This document shows positions 34,918 through 47,553 of a stretch of DNA of 64,000 bases, piece after piece. Origin of the DNA: Salvia splendens (taxonomy: Eukaryota; Streptophyta; Magnoliopsida; Lamiales; Lamiaceae). The stretch's first letter is position 1. Every line of letters starts with the position of its first letter. The DNA lies in the NCBI RefSeq assembly GCF_004379255.2, contig NC_056052.1, positions 13,300,589 to 13,364,588 of the forward strand, in the 5' to 3' direction. The notes under the pieces are model-generated. The model was not told the DNA's origin. It saw nothing but the letters and a program-made list of their open reading frames with translations, and searched no databases. The position numbers and the translations under genes are program-made.

Positions 34918-36757
34918 TTCCACATATGACGCTACGTCTCCTTTTATTCCATTCCACCAAAAATGTTGCTCCAAATCTCGATACATCTTCGTGCTTCCCG
35001 GGTGTGCAGTGTAAGGCGTGTCGTGCGCTTCACTCAAAATCTCATCTTTTAGCGTCTCATCGCTCGGCACACACAATCGCCCATCGTACGTCAAAGCATT
35101 ATCTGCCTCCTCACGGTAATGATCAAGCTTCTCGGCTCTCACCTTCACACGTAATTCTCCCAACTTCTCATCACGTCGTTGGGCTTCTATGAGCTTGGTT
35201 CTCAAATCTGGCTCAATCACTAGTGTCAATATTCGTCCTTCTACTGGCTCGGGCACTTTTACTATTTCCAATCTCATTCTGTCGAATTCGCGAATCAACG
35301 CTTTCTCTTGCGTTAGGAAATAAGCCAATTGAGGTTGGTTCTTCCTACTCAAAGCATCGGCTACTACGTTTGCCTTGCCCGGATGATAGTGAATACCACA
35401 GTCATAATCTTTCACAATCTCCAACCAACGTCGCTGTCGCATGTTCAGCTCCTTCTGCTCGAAGAAGTACTTGAAACTCTTGTGATCCGTATAGATCTCG
35501 CATCTCACTCCATAGAGATGGAGTCTCCAAATTTTCAGTGCATGCACCACTGTTGCTAACTCCAAATCATGAGTCGAAAAAATTCAATTCATTCGGTCTC
35601 AACTGTCGGGAAGCGTATGCTATCACTTTTTCATCTTGCATTAACACACATCCTAGTCCTACTTTCGACGCATCTGTATAGACGGCGAAGTCCTTGTCGG
35701 CTTCGGGTACCGCTAGGACTGGTGTTGTAGTCAATTTCTCTTTCAACAGTTGGAAACTCGCCTCGCACTCCAGCGTCCAAACCACTTTGATTCCTTTCTT
35801 CAACAGTTGTGACATGGGTCTCGTGATTTTAGAGAATCATTCAATGAAACGTCGATAGTATCCCGCCAATCCCAAGAAACTGCGGATTTCACTCAGCATT
35901 TTTGGCGATTTCCAATTCTGCACGGCCTCGACCTTTGCTGGGTCTACTTGGATTCCATTTGCCGTCACAACTTGACCAAGAAAGTTCACTCGAGTCAACC
36001 AAAACTCACACTTACAAAACTTTGGCATAAAGCTTCTCCTTTCGCAACGTTTCTAACACTGTTTGTAGATGCCATCCATGTTCCTCCTCGTTCTTCGAGT
36101 ACACTAAAACATCATCGATGAAGACTAACATGAACTTGTCGAGGTACTCATGGAAAACTCGGTTCATCAAGTCCATGAAGATAGCCGGGGCGTTGGTCAG
36201 CCCAAATGGCATCACGACGAATTCATAATGGCCATAACGAGTGTGAAAAGCAATCTTAGGCACATCCTCTCGTTGGACCTTTAGTTGATGATATCCCGAC
36301 CTCAAGTCCATTTTTGAAAATACGCCCGCTCCTCGAAGTTGGTCAAATAAATCATCAATCCTCGGCAGTGGGTACTTGTTCTTCAAGGTCATCTTGTTGA
36401 GCTCACGTAGTCGATGCACATCCTCATCGTTCCATCCTTCTTCTTAACGAACAACACTGGCGCTCCCCACGGTGACATACTGGGTCGAATAAAACCCAAG
36501 TCTAACAGTTCTTGCAACTTTATCTTCAACTCGGCCAATTCCTTAGGGGCCATTCGGTATGGCGCCTTCGATACTGGCGCAGACCCTGGTTCCAAAACAA
36601 TAGTGAACTCTAATTGTCTGTCGGGTGGCGGTCCAGATAAAGCTTCGGGAAACACATCGGGAAAATCTCGTACTACTGCCACATCTTCCACTCTCAAATC
36701 CTTCTTTTCCTCTCCGTTCAAGTACACAAGATACGTCGGATGCGCTTTTCTTATCAT
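34918..36757 (-). pseudogene. pol: Chromovirus B RT and RNase H, broken
   Basis: RT starts with [20 protein letters not shown], then [19 protein letters not shown] and the catalytic FIDD at 36111-36122. RNase H has [17 protein letters not shown] and YTDHKSF, all acidic residues present. The N-terminal part of the integrase zinc domain ([10 protein letters not shown]) follows. Frame changes lie near 36400 (between MCIDY and the next block), 36020, 35830 and 35570. Sequence is close to element A but clearly another family. Confidence 0.92.
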
Positions 36758-36890
36758 CGTGGTTGCTTGTATAGCAGAGATTATGGGGGGTTTCGTCGGT
36801 TCATGGAAATTCCATACAAGATAGTCGGCTCTTTGCTAGAGGCTCGAAAAGAAATTTGCCTCTTCTTGCAATATTGCATCAAAAACTCAG
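36758..36890 (-). pseudogene. pol: Chromovirus B protease remnant
   Basis: The minus strand reads [15 protein letters not shown] and [18 protein letters not shown], matching the end of the protease in element A. The DTGA catalytic part is missing; similarity stops near 36890. Gag is absent altogether. Confidence 0.75.
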
Positions 36891-39580
36891 AATCTGTATC
36901 AAGAACGCGAACTTTAATCAAACGGTCTTAACTTGGTTATGAACCAATTTTGAAATATAACAATTGGTTATTATCATCCCCACGGAGCATGAAAGAACAT
37001 AAGATAGGTCATGAATATGGGATGAAATCAAATAAATGTCAATTCTCATAGTTGGCTACCAAAAAGATAATTCAGTTGTCCGACCAAATTTGAAAAGTCC
37101 ACACATCAATGGATAATGACTTAAAGGGTTGAGGGAAAAGAAATGATCAGTTGCATGAGGATTGAGAAATGTAGGCATTTGTCACAAGGCGGTACTGATC
37201 ATGGTTCAACGAAAATCATAATATGGATTGATAGAATAACATCAATGGGTTCATAAGTTTGTGAAGGCAACCAAAGTCAAAGGGGCTTTTTGAAAAAAAA
37301 TCAAGTGGATTAAGTTTGTTAAGGCAAGGTATAAAATGTAGGCCTTAACTTCGTTTTGCAGAAATGAAGGTTCTATTATGAAAAGGATTCATGTAGTGGA
37401 ACTGAACCAAAAAGAATTTCACTCTGTAAGAAAGAACTTGACACATACATGGTTACAAAATGAAAAGCTGAACAAAAGTTCAAGGAAGAATACCCCATAG
37501 AAAAAAAATGTCTGCGAAACGTGATTATATTGAAGGACATAACTGCAAGCAGCTTAAGGAATGAAGTTCAATAGCAAAGGCTCACAAAGTCAAAATATTG
37601 TGCGTATAAATAATAAGTCATAGAAGACTACAATCAATCCAAGTGTCTAAAGTTATGAAGGCAACACCACTTTCCAAGAACTGAAAGTGAGTTAAGACTC
37701 AATGGAGGAAAAGAAATAATATGCATCACTTGCAAGGGGTGAACGAAACAAGTTGTCAAGTAGACAAGGGTCCACGGTTATTTGAAAGGTCCTGAAAAAT
37801 AACTTCTTAGAACCAAGTAAGAGTTGTTGATTAAAATAGTTTGTTATAGCTATTAAAGTCGCACTCCCTCGTTCATCTTTCACAAGCCAAGACTGGTAAC
37901 ATCGCTCTAAGAACCGTGGATTCCACGCTGGGATTCTTCGTGTCATCGCCACTAACAATGATAGTCGGAATCCACATCTTCATAAAATTCTTTGCATGTC
38001 ATAATGACTATCCTTGTAGGACATTGTTATCATCCTCGTGCTCCTTAGCAGGGTATGAAGATCATCTCGATCGTGTTGTCACTTATGCAAGATTACACTA
38101 TACTAATTTAATCGCGAGTATGATCGCTCGCCGTTGCATGAAAATATCACTTAGCTTCAGCTCTTCTTGTCTCGCACCTTGACTTAAGGGTTTGCCTCAA
38201 CTTTCATATTCTCGTACGTTTCATTGCTCAGAGAAGCAATAGTTAAGTTTTCAACTTAGAACTACGATTCACGCGGTCAATTAGGCTTATATTTTAGGTA
38301 CTCAAAGTTCACAACACAATTCATCATCTCATAGATCATCATCTACCACAATTTACGTAATTCATACCTCAAGATAAACACACCACATTTTCACATCTCA
38401 TAGCAAAACACTTTCGAACTTTACAACTATATTCAAAACTTTTGAAATAAAATTTCTTTACACTTTCACACTTTCCAAAAAAAATTCCACATCTCACTTT
38501 CAAAATAAAAGTTTTGACTCAACTAAAACGTACTTTCGCATCAACTTTCATCATTCGTATAAAACACTCCATAGAATAACGTATCATACTTCGCACCTCA
38601 TAACATACATAACGTCACACTTCCATAGCTCAATTTTCCAAACGAAAAAGTAATTTCTTTTTTTTTTAACTTTTTTTTTGTCGAAACTCAAATTTTTTTT
38701 TCTTTTGGACAGTACATACTCACAACATTTTCCATTGATCAATTAATTTTCCTGAAAGAAAGAACTAATATGTTTTCATTTAAAGTTCAAAGATATTTTT
38801 TTTTTCAAAAATTCCAACAACTTTCCACAACATAAATATTTTTCCTCAATCATACCCCACTAGAACAACTAGTCATTAATATTGCAAAACAATCAACCTA
38901 AAAATCATTTTCCCATTTTTTCTACATGTCAAACACCATGCAAATCTTTCAAAACTCATAACGCATTTGTATTCCAGACAAAACATTCATGCACTCCGCA
39001 TATATGTTTGAAACAACATTTTTAGTTACTCATCTTTTCTCAAAACAACTCATAAATTTCCATTTTTGATGTAAAACACTCCATCTTCATATGTTCGCAT
39101 GCTTACATCGTAGAACTTTCACACATAACACATATTTACGACATTATGTCACTCATGCTCTTGTTTCACATAAGCATACCAGAACAATATCACATTCTTA
39201 CATACTACACGTGTTTAGATCATCTTGACAATCATGCTCATACTCAACAAAATCATACTATCACAACATCGTACTCATATATATATCACGTGCTTAGATT
39301 ATCATGGCAATCATGCTCATATTCCACATAATCATGTCATTACAATACATCTACATGCATAACGTTCATTCACATGCATACACTTGCAAAACACCCTCAT
39401 CATATCATCATCAATTACATGCATCGATCTCACATGCTTTCAACAACTTAAAACATACCTCACTTTCTTTGGTTGAGCGCGATGCTTTGGATGTTGAGCC
39501 TTCGTTACACTTCTAGTCAATAAGGATTCACTAATCTAGAATTAAGACAAAAGAAGACTCTCGGACCAGAGCGAAACACT
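36891..39580 (-). other. Noncoding stretch of chromovirus B in place of gag
   Basis: About 2.7 kb, AT-rich, with no gag or zinc-knuckle motif on either strand. The last ~120 bases before the primer site (39472-39594) are similar to the leader end of element A (19385-19513), including CTCTCGG-CCAGAGCG, so at least that part is a genuine leader. An imperfect repeat of about 80 bases lies at 39208-39346. A minus frame at 37692-37958 has no recognisable features. Confidence 0.65.
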
Positions 39581-39594
39581 AAGCTTTGATACCA
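39581..39594 (-). other. Primer-binding site of chromovirus B (initiator Met type)
   Basis: On the minus strand TGGTATCAAAGCTT, three bases after the LTR. It matches the initiator-Met primer site with one change (AAAG for AGAG). Confidence 0.88.
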
Positions 39595-39597
39595 CTC

Positions 39598-42500
39598 TGT
39601 CACGACCGCCCATACTAGGGGTACTACAAACGCGGCGATCGTGATACAACATGCAAGGATAGCCTTTTATGAAAACTTAATTAACTTAAAGGATGAAAAA
39701 CTTTTTTTTTCTTTTTTAAAGAAGCTTAAAGTTATAATTTTACTATTAAATAAAAATGACTTATGATAAACACTTTTAAAAGAAGCAGCGGAGAAACAAT
39801 AAATATTAAAACTCAATCAACTCCTAAGAAAATATTTAGTTTAAAGAGCGGGAGACATCATTTTTAAGTAACATTGTAAATACTCGTTTCAAGCCTGACA
39901 CAACCAAAACATACTCAAACATAGTACGGAAAAGATTTAAGTAGTGAAACATAGTTCGAAAAAAAAACATAGCAGCGGAAATAAGGTTTAAAGAGAGTCA
40001 AGGATAACGCCTATGTATGAAGACACAACGTATCCTAAGGCCAACTCAACATCCTCCGCAACATCCTGCTCAACCTGCACATAAGAAAAATAATATGCAA
40101 GGCTGAGTACTTGTTGTACTCAATGGGCTCATGCCGAAAACATTTTATATTAGTTATGTCATCCATACCAGTGATCTCGAGTTTTATATATAGTAAGAAA
40201 TATCACGAGAACACAAAAATATTTCAAGTCTGGCCAGACAATTTAGCTCCCCACTTTTCTCATCATTCCATCAATCACAATCATCATATCACAGTGCGAC
40301 GACAGTGTGGCCACACTATTCGCCCACGAGACCGGCCGACTAGCAAAAATGGCTCACGATCCCACCAGTGTACACAGCCTGATAGGGTTTGCGGCCCTAC
40401 TCAGACCCGAATTCGTTTCACAACACAGCCCTATAGCCTAACGGAGCAAGCTCAGACGAACTAGGCATCAGGCAACAATCTCACAAACAAAAACATGGCA
40501 TGACATAACAGTTAAACCACCCTTATAACATCACGTAATATTTTCGGAAAATAAAGAGGCTTGAAAATAAAGCCCACCTCGATTGCTTAACAACACAATT
40601 CCAACTTATGCAACTCTCATTCCTCGAGCTCACGTATACTCAATCACCCTTGCCAACGACAACACAATCAGCTTTCCATAAACTTATGTTATCATGCATG
40701 TCCTATTGTTCCTTTTTATCGTTTCCCTTAAATTACCCATCCCATCATTCATCGACATAAGGAAAAACATGCCATAATATTTCTCAACGTGTCACACATA
40801 ATCACGTCATAGGATACTTTCCCAAATCATACATGCATCATATAGTTCATCAAACTTAGCAACAAGTGATATTTTCACATAACAACAAAACTGGCAGAAC
40901 TGCGCGGTTGGTTTGTAAAAATCACCAAAAATTCATCCGACCTCATATGAAGTTAAATTTGGTCACAACACAGTAGACACATTCAAGTTCATTCAGTTAA
41001 AGTGTCACACTCAAATCATGGCATTTGGTCAGTCAAAACATTTATACAACTCTCTGGTCGGAACATAAAAATTCTGGCAGCATTGCGTAGTTCATTTGAA
41101 AAATTCACCATAAATTCATCCGATGTCCAATGAGGCTGAAATTTTTACACGACTCAGAAGACACTTCAAATGTTCAATTAGTTCAAGAATCACATCAAAC
41201 GGAGGTCATTTGTTCGGTAAAACAGAATACGAAACATTCTGCGCAGTCAACTTCAAACATTTATTAAAAATCCATTTTTTGACAAAAAGGGCTGAAATTC
41301 ACACGAGACACAGAAAACACCTTGAAACTTACTCAGTAAAATTTTCACATCAAAATTCGATCATTTGATAGGTCAATTACACATCAGAACGTCACAGATT
41401 TCAGGCTCACAAACTCGAAATTAGGGTTTCTTCCTCAATCATCCAAATACAATTTTTCATGCTTATAACACAAAATCATGCTCAAAAAGGTTCTCATAAT
41501 CATGTTTGCACATAAACTCACATCATTCACCGAAGATTCAAATCAAACTTCACATAAACTCAATCAAAATCGCATAATTATCAAAGTTCTCATGCAAACA
41601 CACTTTCCCACCGATTAATTTTGCGATCTATCATTCCTACACTCACTATATGCATGTAGGGTTCAAGAACAAGGATTATATGAAAAGATTGAGGGAAAGT
41701 GAATCAAATATACCTTTCTTGATGAAAACGAATCGGTAGAAACAAGAATTGATGCGATTCGTCTGAGACTCTTGAAAATTAACTTCAACGGATGTAAGAA
41801 CAAGGATTGAATGGATGAGTTTTGGAGAGAATGTGTGTGGGAGGGGAGAGGCGCGTGAGAGAGAGAGGGAGAGAGGAGAGTGGCAAAAATTTTGAGGGAA
41901 TGGGGGCTAGGGTTTAGTTTAGGTGATTATATAGTCCTAGGTTTAATCCCAAAAAATTAATTAATTGTGGAGGAATAAAATAGAGGCCAATAATTAAAAT
42001 CCCACAATTAAAAAAAAAGGCGTAACTTTCGAAATTTATGGCTGGGAATTAACTAGGAATTATTTGGTATTTACTTGGAGAGAAATAGATCCACAATTTA
42101 GGAAATATAACAATGAATATTCCATAAATAAGGGAACAAAATAAATTAAATCTCCAAGTAGGAAAAATAATGAGGGGGCCGAAAATTCAAGGAGTGTGCA
42201 CAAGAAAATTATTTAAATCCTCAATTAAATAGAATAGGATTTAAATTTGGTAGATTCTTTATAGGAAAAGACTCTCATAAATTAGGTAACAATTATAATC
42301 TCCTCTACAAAATAGAGGGGGGCCGAAAATTGGATTAATTAGCCACAAAGAATAATTCAACTCTTAATTTAATTTGGGTGAAGAAATAAAATGTGACATG
42401 ATTTAATTGGATTTAATTAAAAAGAAGGGAATCAATTAGGCACCAATTAAATCAAGGAAAAATAATTCATCCTCCTATTTAATAGGGGATTTTTCGAAAA

Positions 42501-42857
42501 CTCCACAAGAATAGGTTAGAGTTCAGATTCCATGTTGTACAAATTAGGGAAAATTTGGTTTGGATTTAATTTGGATAAATATCCCAAAACAATTAATTAA
42601 ATCCAAGAAATGTAATACTATTTCCAAAAATTAGGAAGGGCCGAAAATTCCAATGAATTGGCTCGGAAAAATATATGCATGATCCTCTTAAATTATTTCC
42701 CCACATTGGAAAATAAAAAAATATCAACCACTTCATTCCACATCACCCACGACAATTATTTCACATAATTCACTTAATCGCATAGAAACAAAAGTTTCAT
42801 AATTGAAATTTCAAATCAACTTATTAAATAAACATCACAAATTTTTGGGATGTTACA
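39598..42857 (-). repeat. 5' LTR of chromovirus B
   Basis: 3260 bases, intact termini (minus strand TGTAACATCCC to GGTCGTGACA). It aligns with 30469-33735 throughout, with scattered substitutions and a few indels. It has an 18-base gain near 40866 and a loss near 41240 within the ~185-base repeat. No supported gene. Confidence 0.94.
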
Positions 42858-42862
42858 CTTCC
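42858..42862. repeat. Target-site duplicate CTTCC, right of chromovirus B
   Basis: Identical to 30464-30468. LINE 2 endonuclease resumes directly after it, with the bases CTAAAACATTT matching CTAGAACATTT of LINE 1 near 25984. Confidence 0.93.
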
Positions 42863-42889
42863 CTAAAACATTTTCCATATGCCACCGAA

Positions 42890-42963
42890 ACAATCACATC
42901 CTCTTACCATAGTGCGACGAAAGTGTGGCCACACTATTCGCCCACGAGACCGGCCGACTAGCA
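42890..42963 (-). repeat. Fragment of a B-like LTR
   Basis: About 75 bases nearly identical to 31163-31222 of the B LTR (GTGCGACGAAAGTGTGGCC and the ACCGGCCGACTAGCA end). It is joined on the left to LINE 2 and on the right, abruptly, to the integrase of chromovirus C. The exact left edge is uncertain by about 10 bases. Confidence 0.8.
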
Positions 42964-42964
42964 T

Positions 42965-43297
42965 GAAATTCTTGAGAAGGTGGGACCCGTAGCGTATAGG
43001 TTGGCTTTACCACCGAGTTTTGGGACCGTACATAATGTTTTCCATGTGTCGCAATTAAGAAAGTACGTGTTCGATCCCAAACACGTGGTTCACCAAGAGG
43101 AAATGATTTTGAATCCCGACTTGAGTTATGAGGAGAAGCCCGAAGCTATTCTGGACAGGAAGGTGCAAGAATTGAGAAATAAATCAATTGCGTCAGTGAA
43201 AGTGCTGTGGAAACATCATGGTCACGAGGAGGCTACTTGGGAACTTGAGGATAAAATGAAAGAGAAATACCCGGAGTTGTTCGTTAGAGATGAGTAA
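42965..43297 (+). pseudogene. pol: Chromovirus C integrase tail with chromodomain
   Basis: This is an open 111-codon fragment ending at a natural stop (TAA). It reads EILEKVGPVAYRLALP, FHVSQLRKYVF and then a chromodomain-like end, KVLWKHHGHEEATWELEDKM. Chromodomains of this group usually bind histone marks and guide integration to heterochromatin. The fragment has no start, no catalytic core and no zinc domain, but shows no internal stop, so it is better preserved than the B counterpart. Confidence 0.92.
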
Positions 43298-43318
43298 ATT
43301 TCGGGACGAAATTTCTGT

Positions 43319-43332
43319 TGAGGTGGGTAGAA
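43319..43332 (+). promoter_or_regulatory. Polypurine tract of chromovirus C
   Basis: TGAGGTGGGTAGAA directly precedes the LTR start TGTAACGCCC. Position fits, and purine content is high. Confidence 0.78.
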
Positions 43333-46233
43333 TGTAACGCCCGTACTTTTTAAAGTACTAATTTAATATATGTCATGAAATAATTAATAAAATTATTTCG
43401 GATGCTACCCTTTTCGTTAATTTTCTTTGGAATGGAGTGTAGTATTTATGTGTTGATGTGGAATGAGGCGTCCCTTTTTATTTAATGGTGAAATTTTAGG
43501 AGACGTGTTTGAAAGTCTCGTTGAAGTAATGATGTTGATATTGCTATACTTGGCATGATTGAATGAGATGTTTGTGATGGATTTTATAGTGCTTGGCGCG
43601 CTTAAATCGAGGAACAGTTGAGGAATTTATATTTGGAACAACACCAAATATAAATTGTTGCGTTGGGCGATTTTAATCTTTGTTGGAGACGAGATAACGA
43701 AATTAATTAAAGTTTCCGTGAATTTTAATCATTAGAAAGAAATGCGAGAATATAAAGTATATATATATTTGGGCTTCTCAATTAAGATTGAAGTCCAAAT
43801 GTTTATATAAAATGGCTTTGGGCCACAACAATTAAAAAGTCTAACCAATAAAGAATTATACAAGTATGGACCTTACAACTAAATGAGCCCAAAACAAATT
43901 TAATTAAATTGTGGGAGCCCAATCCATTCCAAAAATGTGGGAACCAGCCCAACACCTTTCATCCTTTCTCTTCTCCTCCTTCTCGGCCGATTTCTTCTCC
44001 ATGGAGACTCTGCATGTTCCAACTCCTTCACCTTCCATCTCCCTCAATTAACTCTACAAAATCAAGAGTCACCCAAAATTAAAACTTATTTATCTTTTCC
44101 CTACTCTTTCACTTCAACATTCCAAGAAAGGAAAAAAAATAGTGATAGCCGAGAGAGAGAAGGAGCCGAGAGGAAGTAGAAGGAAGTGGATTGCTACCAT
44201 TTTTGTTCCTCCACCACCAAGTTCAATCCATTTGAGGTATAATCTCTACCCAATCTTCAAAGCATGAAGTTTTAACATATATCTCATTACACCTTTCATA
44301 CATGAATCTCCCACAAGAAATTCAACATATAAAACTAATCGAACACCGTCGTGGTTAATGGAAAATACGAAAGAACACAACTTTGTATGAGAACTTATCT
44401 TGCAGGGTGAATCGGGATGGGTTGGAGTTGTTTTGGGCTTGTTCGGAGTGGTGTCAGGGGGGGAGGTCAACCGGCAGTGGCTGGAACAGCAGCGTCGCCG
44501 CCGTGCCCTGCGACAGCCAACCCGGCGACGATGGCAGCAAACTCGGCGGGCAGCAGCGGCGGCCGGCGACTCCAGAGAGCAGCAGCGGCAGCCGGCGACA
44601 GCACGTAGGCAGCAGCGACAGCGTGGTGAGGGCTGGACTTCCTCACTCCGATGGCGTGCGACGTCGTGAGGAAGGAAGACGCGACGGAGAGACGACGGGA
44701 TTTGAGAGGGAGCATATGTTTTCTTTCTTCCGTCGACGGAAATTGCATCGGGTGATAGAGAAGAAGAGGAAGAAAAGATAAAGAAGAAAAAGGGGGAAGA
44801 GAGAGAGAGTGAGGAGTGGGCCACTTTTGTTTTGTTTGAAATTGGGCCTTATAACTTAATTGGACGTTTTTTAGTTGGGTACTGTTTTAATGTATTTGGG
44901 GCTTCTTAGTTAATTTGGAAATATAAGGTAGGGAAATGATTAAATGTTGGGCCGATAATTTAATCGTAAAGAATAATTTAATTTAATCGTGGGAAATTTT
45001 AATTAATTTCTGGAATACTTTAAATTATGAATAATTTCATCCCAAGTCCAGAATAAAATAAATGCGAAGGAAAATGGTTGCGATAAATTAATTATGCGCT
45101 TAATTAATTTTAGATATATATTTTGACGTCATGGAAAATACGAGGAGCCAACGGAGGAAAGAATGGGCGTAAGCGGCTGACCGACGTCGCACGTGACGCC
45201 TTGGGCGGCCGCCGAATAATTGGAAATGCACAAAAACCGAGAAAACCAAATAAAAGACTTTAATTAGAGTGCATGCATTCTAAATGTCTTCGTTATGGAG
45301 ATTGATGTGTAATTTATGTCTTTCCAAAAAGGTGGTTCGCACGCCCGCTAAAGTCGGAACGAGAAGCTACTTAAGGAAACACTAAGCTTTTGAGGTGGGC
45401 TTTATTACTTAAACTTCTTTATTTGCAAATGATATGTTTATGGTGAAATAAGGGTGGTTTAAATATTATGTCATGCCGTACTTTATGTTTGAATTGCCTA
45501 TCTGATTGTCTACTAGAACAATGTTCTACTAGACTTTGATGGTTAACGAATTCGGGTCTAACTAGGGTCTGAACCCTACTTAGGCTAGTGCACTGATGGA
45601 GATCGTGAGCCGTCCCTTGGGTCGGCCGATCCAGTGATCGAGTTTGTGGCCATATTCTCGTTTCACATGATGGTTCAAATATGGTATATGATGGAGGATG
45701 ACGATGACATTGTCCGCGCGGACACTATTTTATTTAAGGAATGATTTTAGTGTTTCTCGGCCTTTTAAATAAAAACCCGAGTTTCACTCAATGATGGCTG
45801 ACATAACTTTATCGATGAAATGAATTTCGGGCATGAGTTCACTGAGTGCATCAAGTACTCAGCCCGTGCATGTGTTTTCCCTATGTGCAGGTTGAGCGTT
45901 GACGAGGACGGAGGATGTTGAGCATTTGGACAAAGACCGTATTCAATAAATGTGTCGGTTGCTATTGTGTCTTCATACGTAGTAGTAGCTAAATCTCAAA
46001 TACTTCCGCTATGTCAAGTTTTAAAAAACTCTTATGTTTCCTTAATTTGTTGAACTATTTTCATTCAAACTATGTCGCTTCGTGATCTCAGACTATAGTT
46101 TGATAATAAAGTTTCGTCTTTCGATCTACATGTCGTACCCCTTTGATTGTTTCCCCTTTCTTCCCCGCTTCATAATTCCCCCATTAGTCGCGATCCACCG
46201 TGCTTTCTATCCTTAGGAAGTGCGGTCGTGACA
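43333..46233 (+). repeat. 3' LTR of chromovirus C
   Basis: 2901 bases, TGTAACGCCCG to GGTCGTGACA. It is about 93 bases longer than the A LTR, mainly through a segment near 44000-44200. A GC-rich block at about 44450-44700 contains an imperfect repeat of AGCAGCGGCGGCCGGCGAC (44552 and 44581). The long minus frame at 44246-44824 is antisense to the element and of low complexity, so I do not call it a gene. Confidence 0.93.
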
Positions 46234-47553
46234 CTGAATCCCTGATTTTTTTGGTACCATGTGAACTGGGCTGACCCACTCACTATCGGGTATGGAATAG
46301 ATGATGCCTAAGGATAGCAGCTTCGAAACTTCCTTCAGAACATCCTCTCTCATGTTCGGATTAAGCTTACGTTGTGGTCCCTGTAGGCTTTCGCTCTCTC
46401 TTCCAACCGGATATGATGCATACAAAGATCCGGACTAATTCCTACCAGATCGGAGAGAGTCCATCCTATGGCTTTCTTGTTTCTTCTGATCACATTCAGC
46501 AATTCTTCCTCCTGTTCCTTGGTCAAGTTGCTGTTGATGATAACAGGAAAAGTCTCGTTCTCTTCTAGATAAGCATACTTGAGGCTTGGTGGGAGCACCT
46601 TCAGTTCTTTCTTCAGGGTACTCGCCTCCTGGGGCAAAGGATTTTTCTCTGTTCCATCAGATATCATTTCTTTCCATGACCTAGAAGGAGCCTCCATGCT
46701 CGCCACATGGGGTGTCTTCCTTGACTTAGCTACTCCTGGATTTGTATAGAATTCCAAGATTGCTTTAGCTAGCTCCTCATCTGATAATTCACTTGTGTTC
46801 ATCGCTTCACACCATCCAGCCACTTCTCTGTCGATAGAGTAACTCATCTCAGAATTTTCAATCTGTACCTGCATTAATTATGTCTTAAGATATTCCTGGA
46901 CCAGGGGGTTAATAACATCGATAGCATGCAAATTTTCTACATCAAGAGGCTTCTTCATTGCTTCATCGATGCTAAAGGTATATTTTTCCCCATTGTAGTC
47001 AAGGCATATAGTTCCATCAAAAACATCAATTACGGTCTTGGCTGTACGGAGAAAAGGTCTCCCCAGAAGTACACCACTAGACTTAGCCGACTCATTGTCA
47101 CTCATTCTGATAACATGGAATCGGCAGGATACAGAAAATTATGCACCTTGACGATAACATTTTCTAAGACTCCCTCTGGACAGATACACGACCTATCTGC
47201 CAATTGAATTACCACTTTTGTATCGATCATCCCTACTCCTACCAGCTTCTTGTAAATGGAAAGCGGTAAAACATTTATCGATGCCCCTAAATCACACCTG
47301 GCATGCTCAATACTGACATCACCGATTGAAATAGGCAAGGTAAACATACCTGGGTCAGTGCACTTGGAGGACATTCTCCGCTTCTGAATCACTGATGATA
47401 CATTTTCTCCAATCAGAATCTTCCCGCTCCTCGTCTTTCCAGCTATAAACTCCTTAATGAATTTGCTGAAGATCGGTAGCTTTAAAGCTTGTAAGAATGG
47501 TAAGTTGATCTCCAATTTTCCGAAGATATCCATAAAATCCACCGGTTCACCCT
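46234..47553 (-). pseudogene. pol: Athila D, protease to RT part, minus strand
   Basis: From 47553 downwards it reads EPVDFMDIFGKLEINLPFL, the protease with RCDLGASINVLP and GVLLGRPFLRTAKTVIDVF, the linker SYSIDREVAGWCEAMNT, and RT up to VSPVHMVPKKSGIQ, where chromovirus C begins at 46233. One-base losses shift the frame near 47112 and 46380, and a GAA to TAA change lies near 46876. The palm with FMDD is absent because the element is cut. It continues on the other side of E2 at 63302. Confidence 0.92.

Larger units (their letters stand above)
30469..42857 (-). mobile_element. Chromovirus B, minus strand, two LTRs, CTTCC target duplication, gag lost
   Basis: It has two LTRs of 3267 and 3260 bases, a Met-type primer site and a purine tract. 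CTTCC lies at both 30464-30468 and 42858-42862, so both insertion ends are the original ones. It interrupts the endonuclease of LINE 2. The internal part keeps the end of protease, RT, RNase H, integrase and chromodomain. Gag and the protease catalytic motif are absent, and about 2.7 kb of noncoding sequence lies between primer site and protease remnant. It must rely on proteins from other elements, if it ever moved in this form. It is related to A and C but is a separate family. Confidence 0.93.
26164..42889 (-). mobile_element. LINE 2: L1-type plant LINE, split by chromovirus B
   Basis: The 3' end is marked by a run of T at about 26164-26174, the poly(A) tail on the minus strand. ORF2 ends at 26654, after a 3' untranslated region of about 480 bases. 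Moving up the + coordinate come RNase H, zf-RVT, RT and endonuclease, which reaches 30468. Element B with its CTTCC duplicate follows. The endonuclease then resumes at 42863 (reading VSVAYGKCFREG across the join when B is removed) and stops within about 30 bases. The 5' half of the endonuclease and ORF1 are missing. Confidence 0.9.
42964..46233 (+). mobile_element. Chromovirus C, 5'-truncated, + strand
   Basis: Only the end of integrase with a chromodomain, a purine tract and the 3' LTR remain. The 5' break at 42964 joins a scrap of B-like LTR. The right end borders the Athila D RT (flank CTGAA), so C inserted into D. The LTR is about 96% identical to that of element A by eye, so A and C are the same family in opposite orientation. 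Confidence 0.9.

Noticed and set aside
37692..37958. 88-codon minus frame in the noncoding part of element B, considered as a gag remnant
   Set aside because: No capsid or zinc-knuckle motif and no similarity to the gag of A that I can see.
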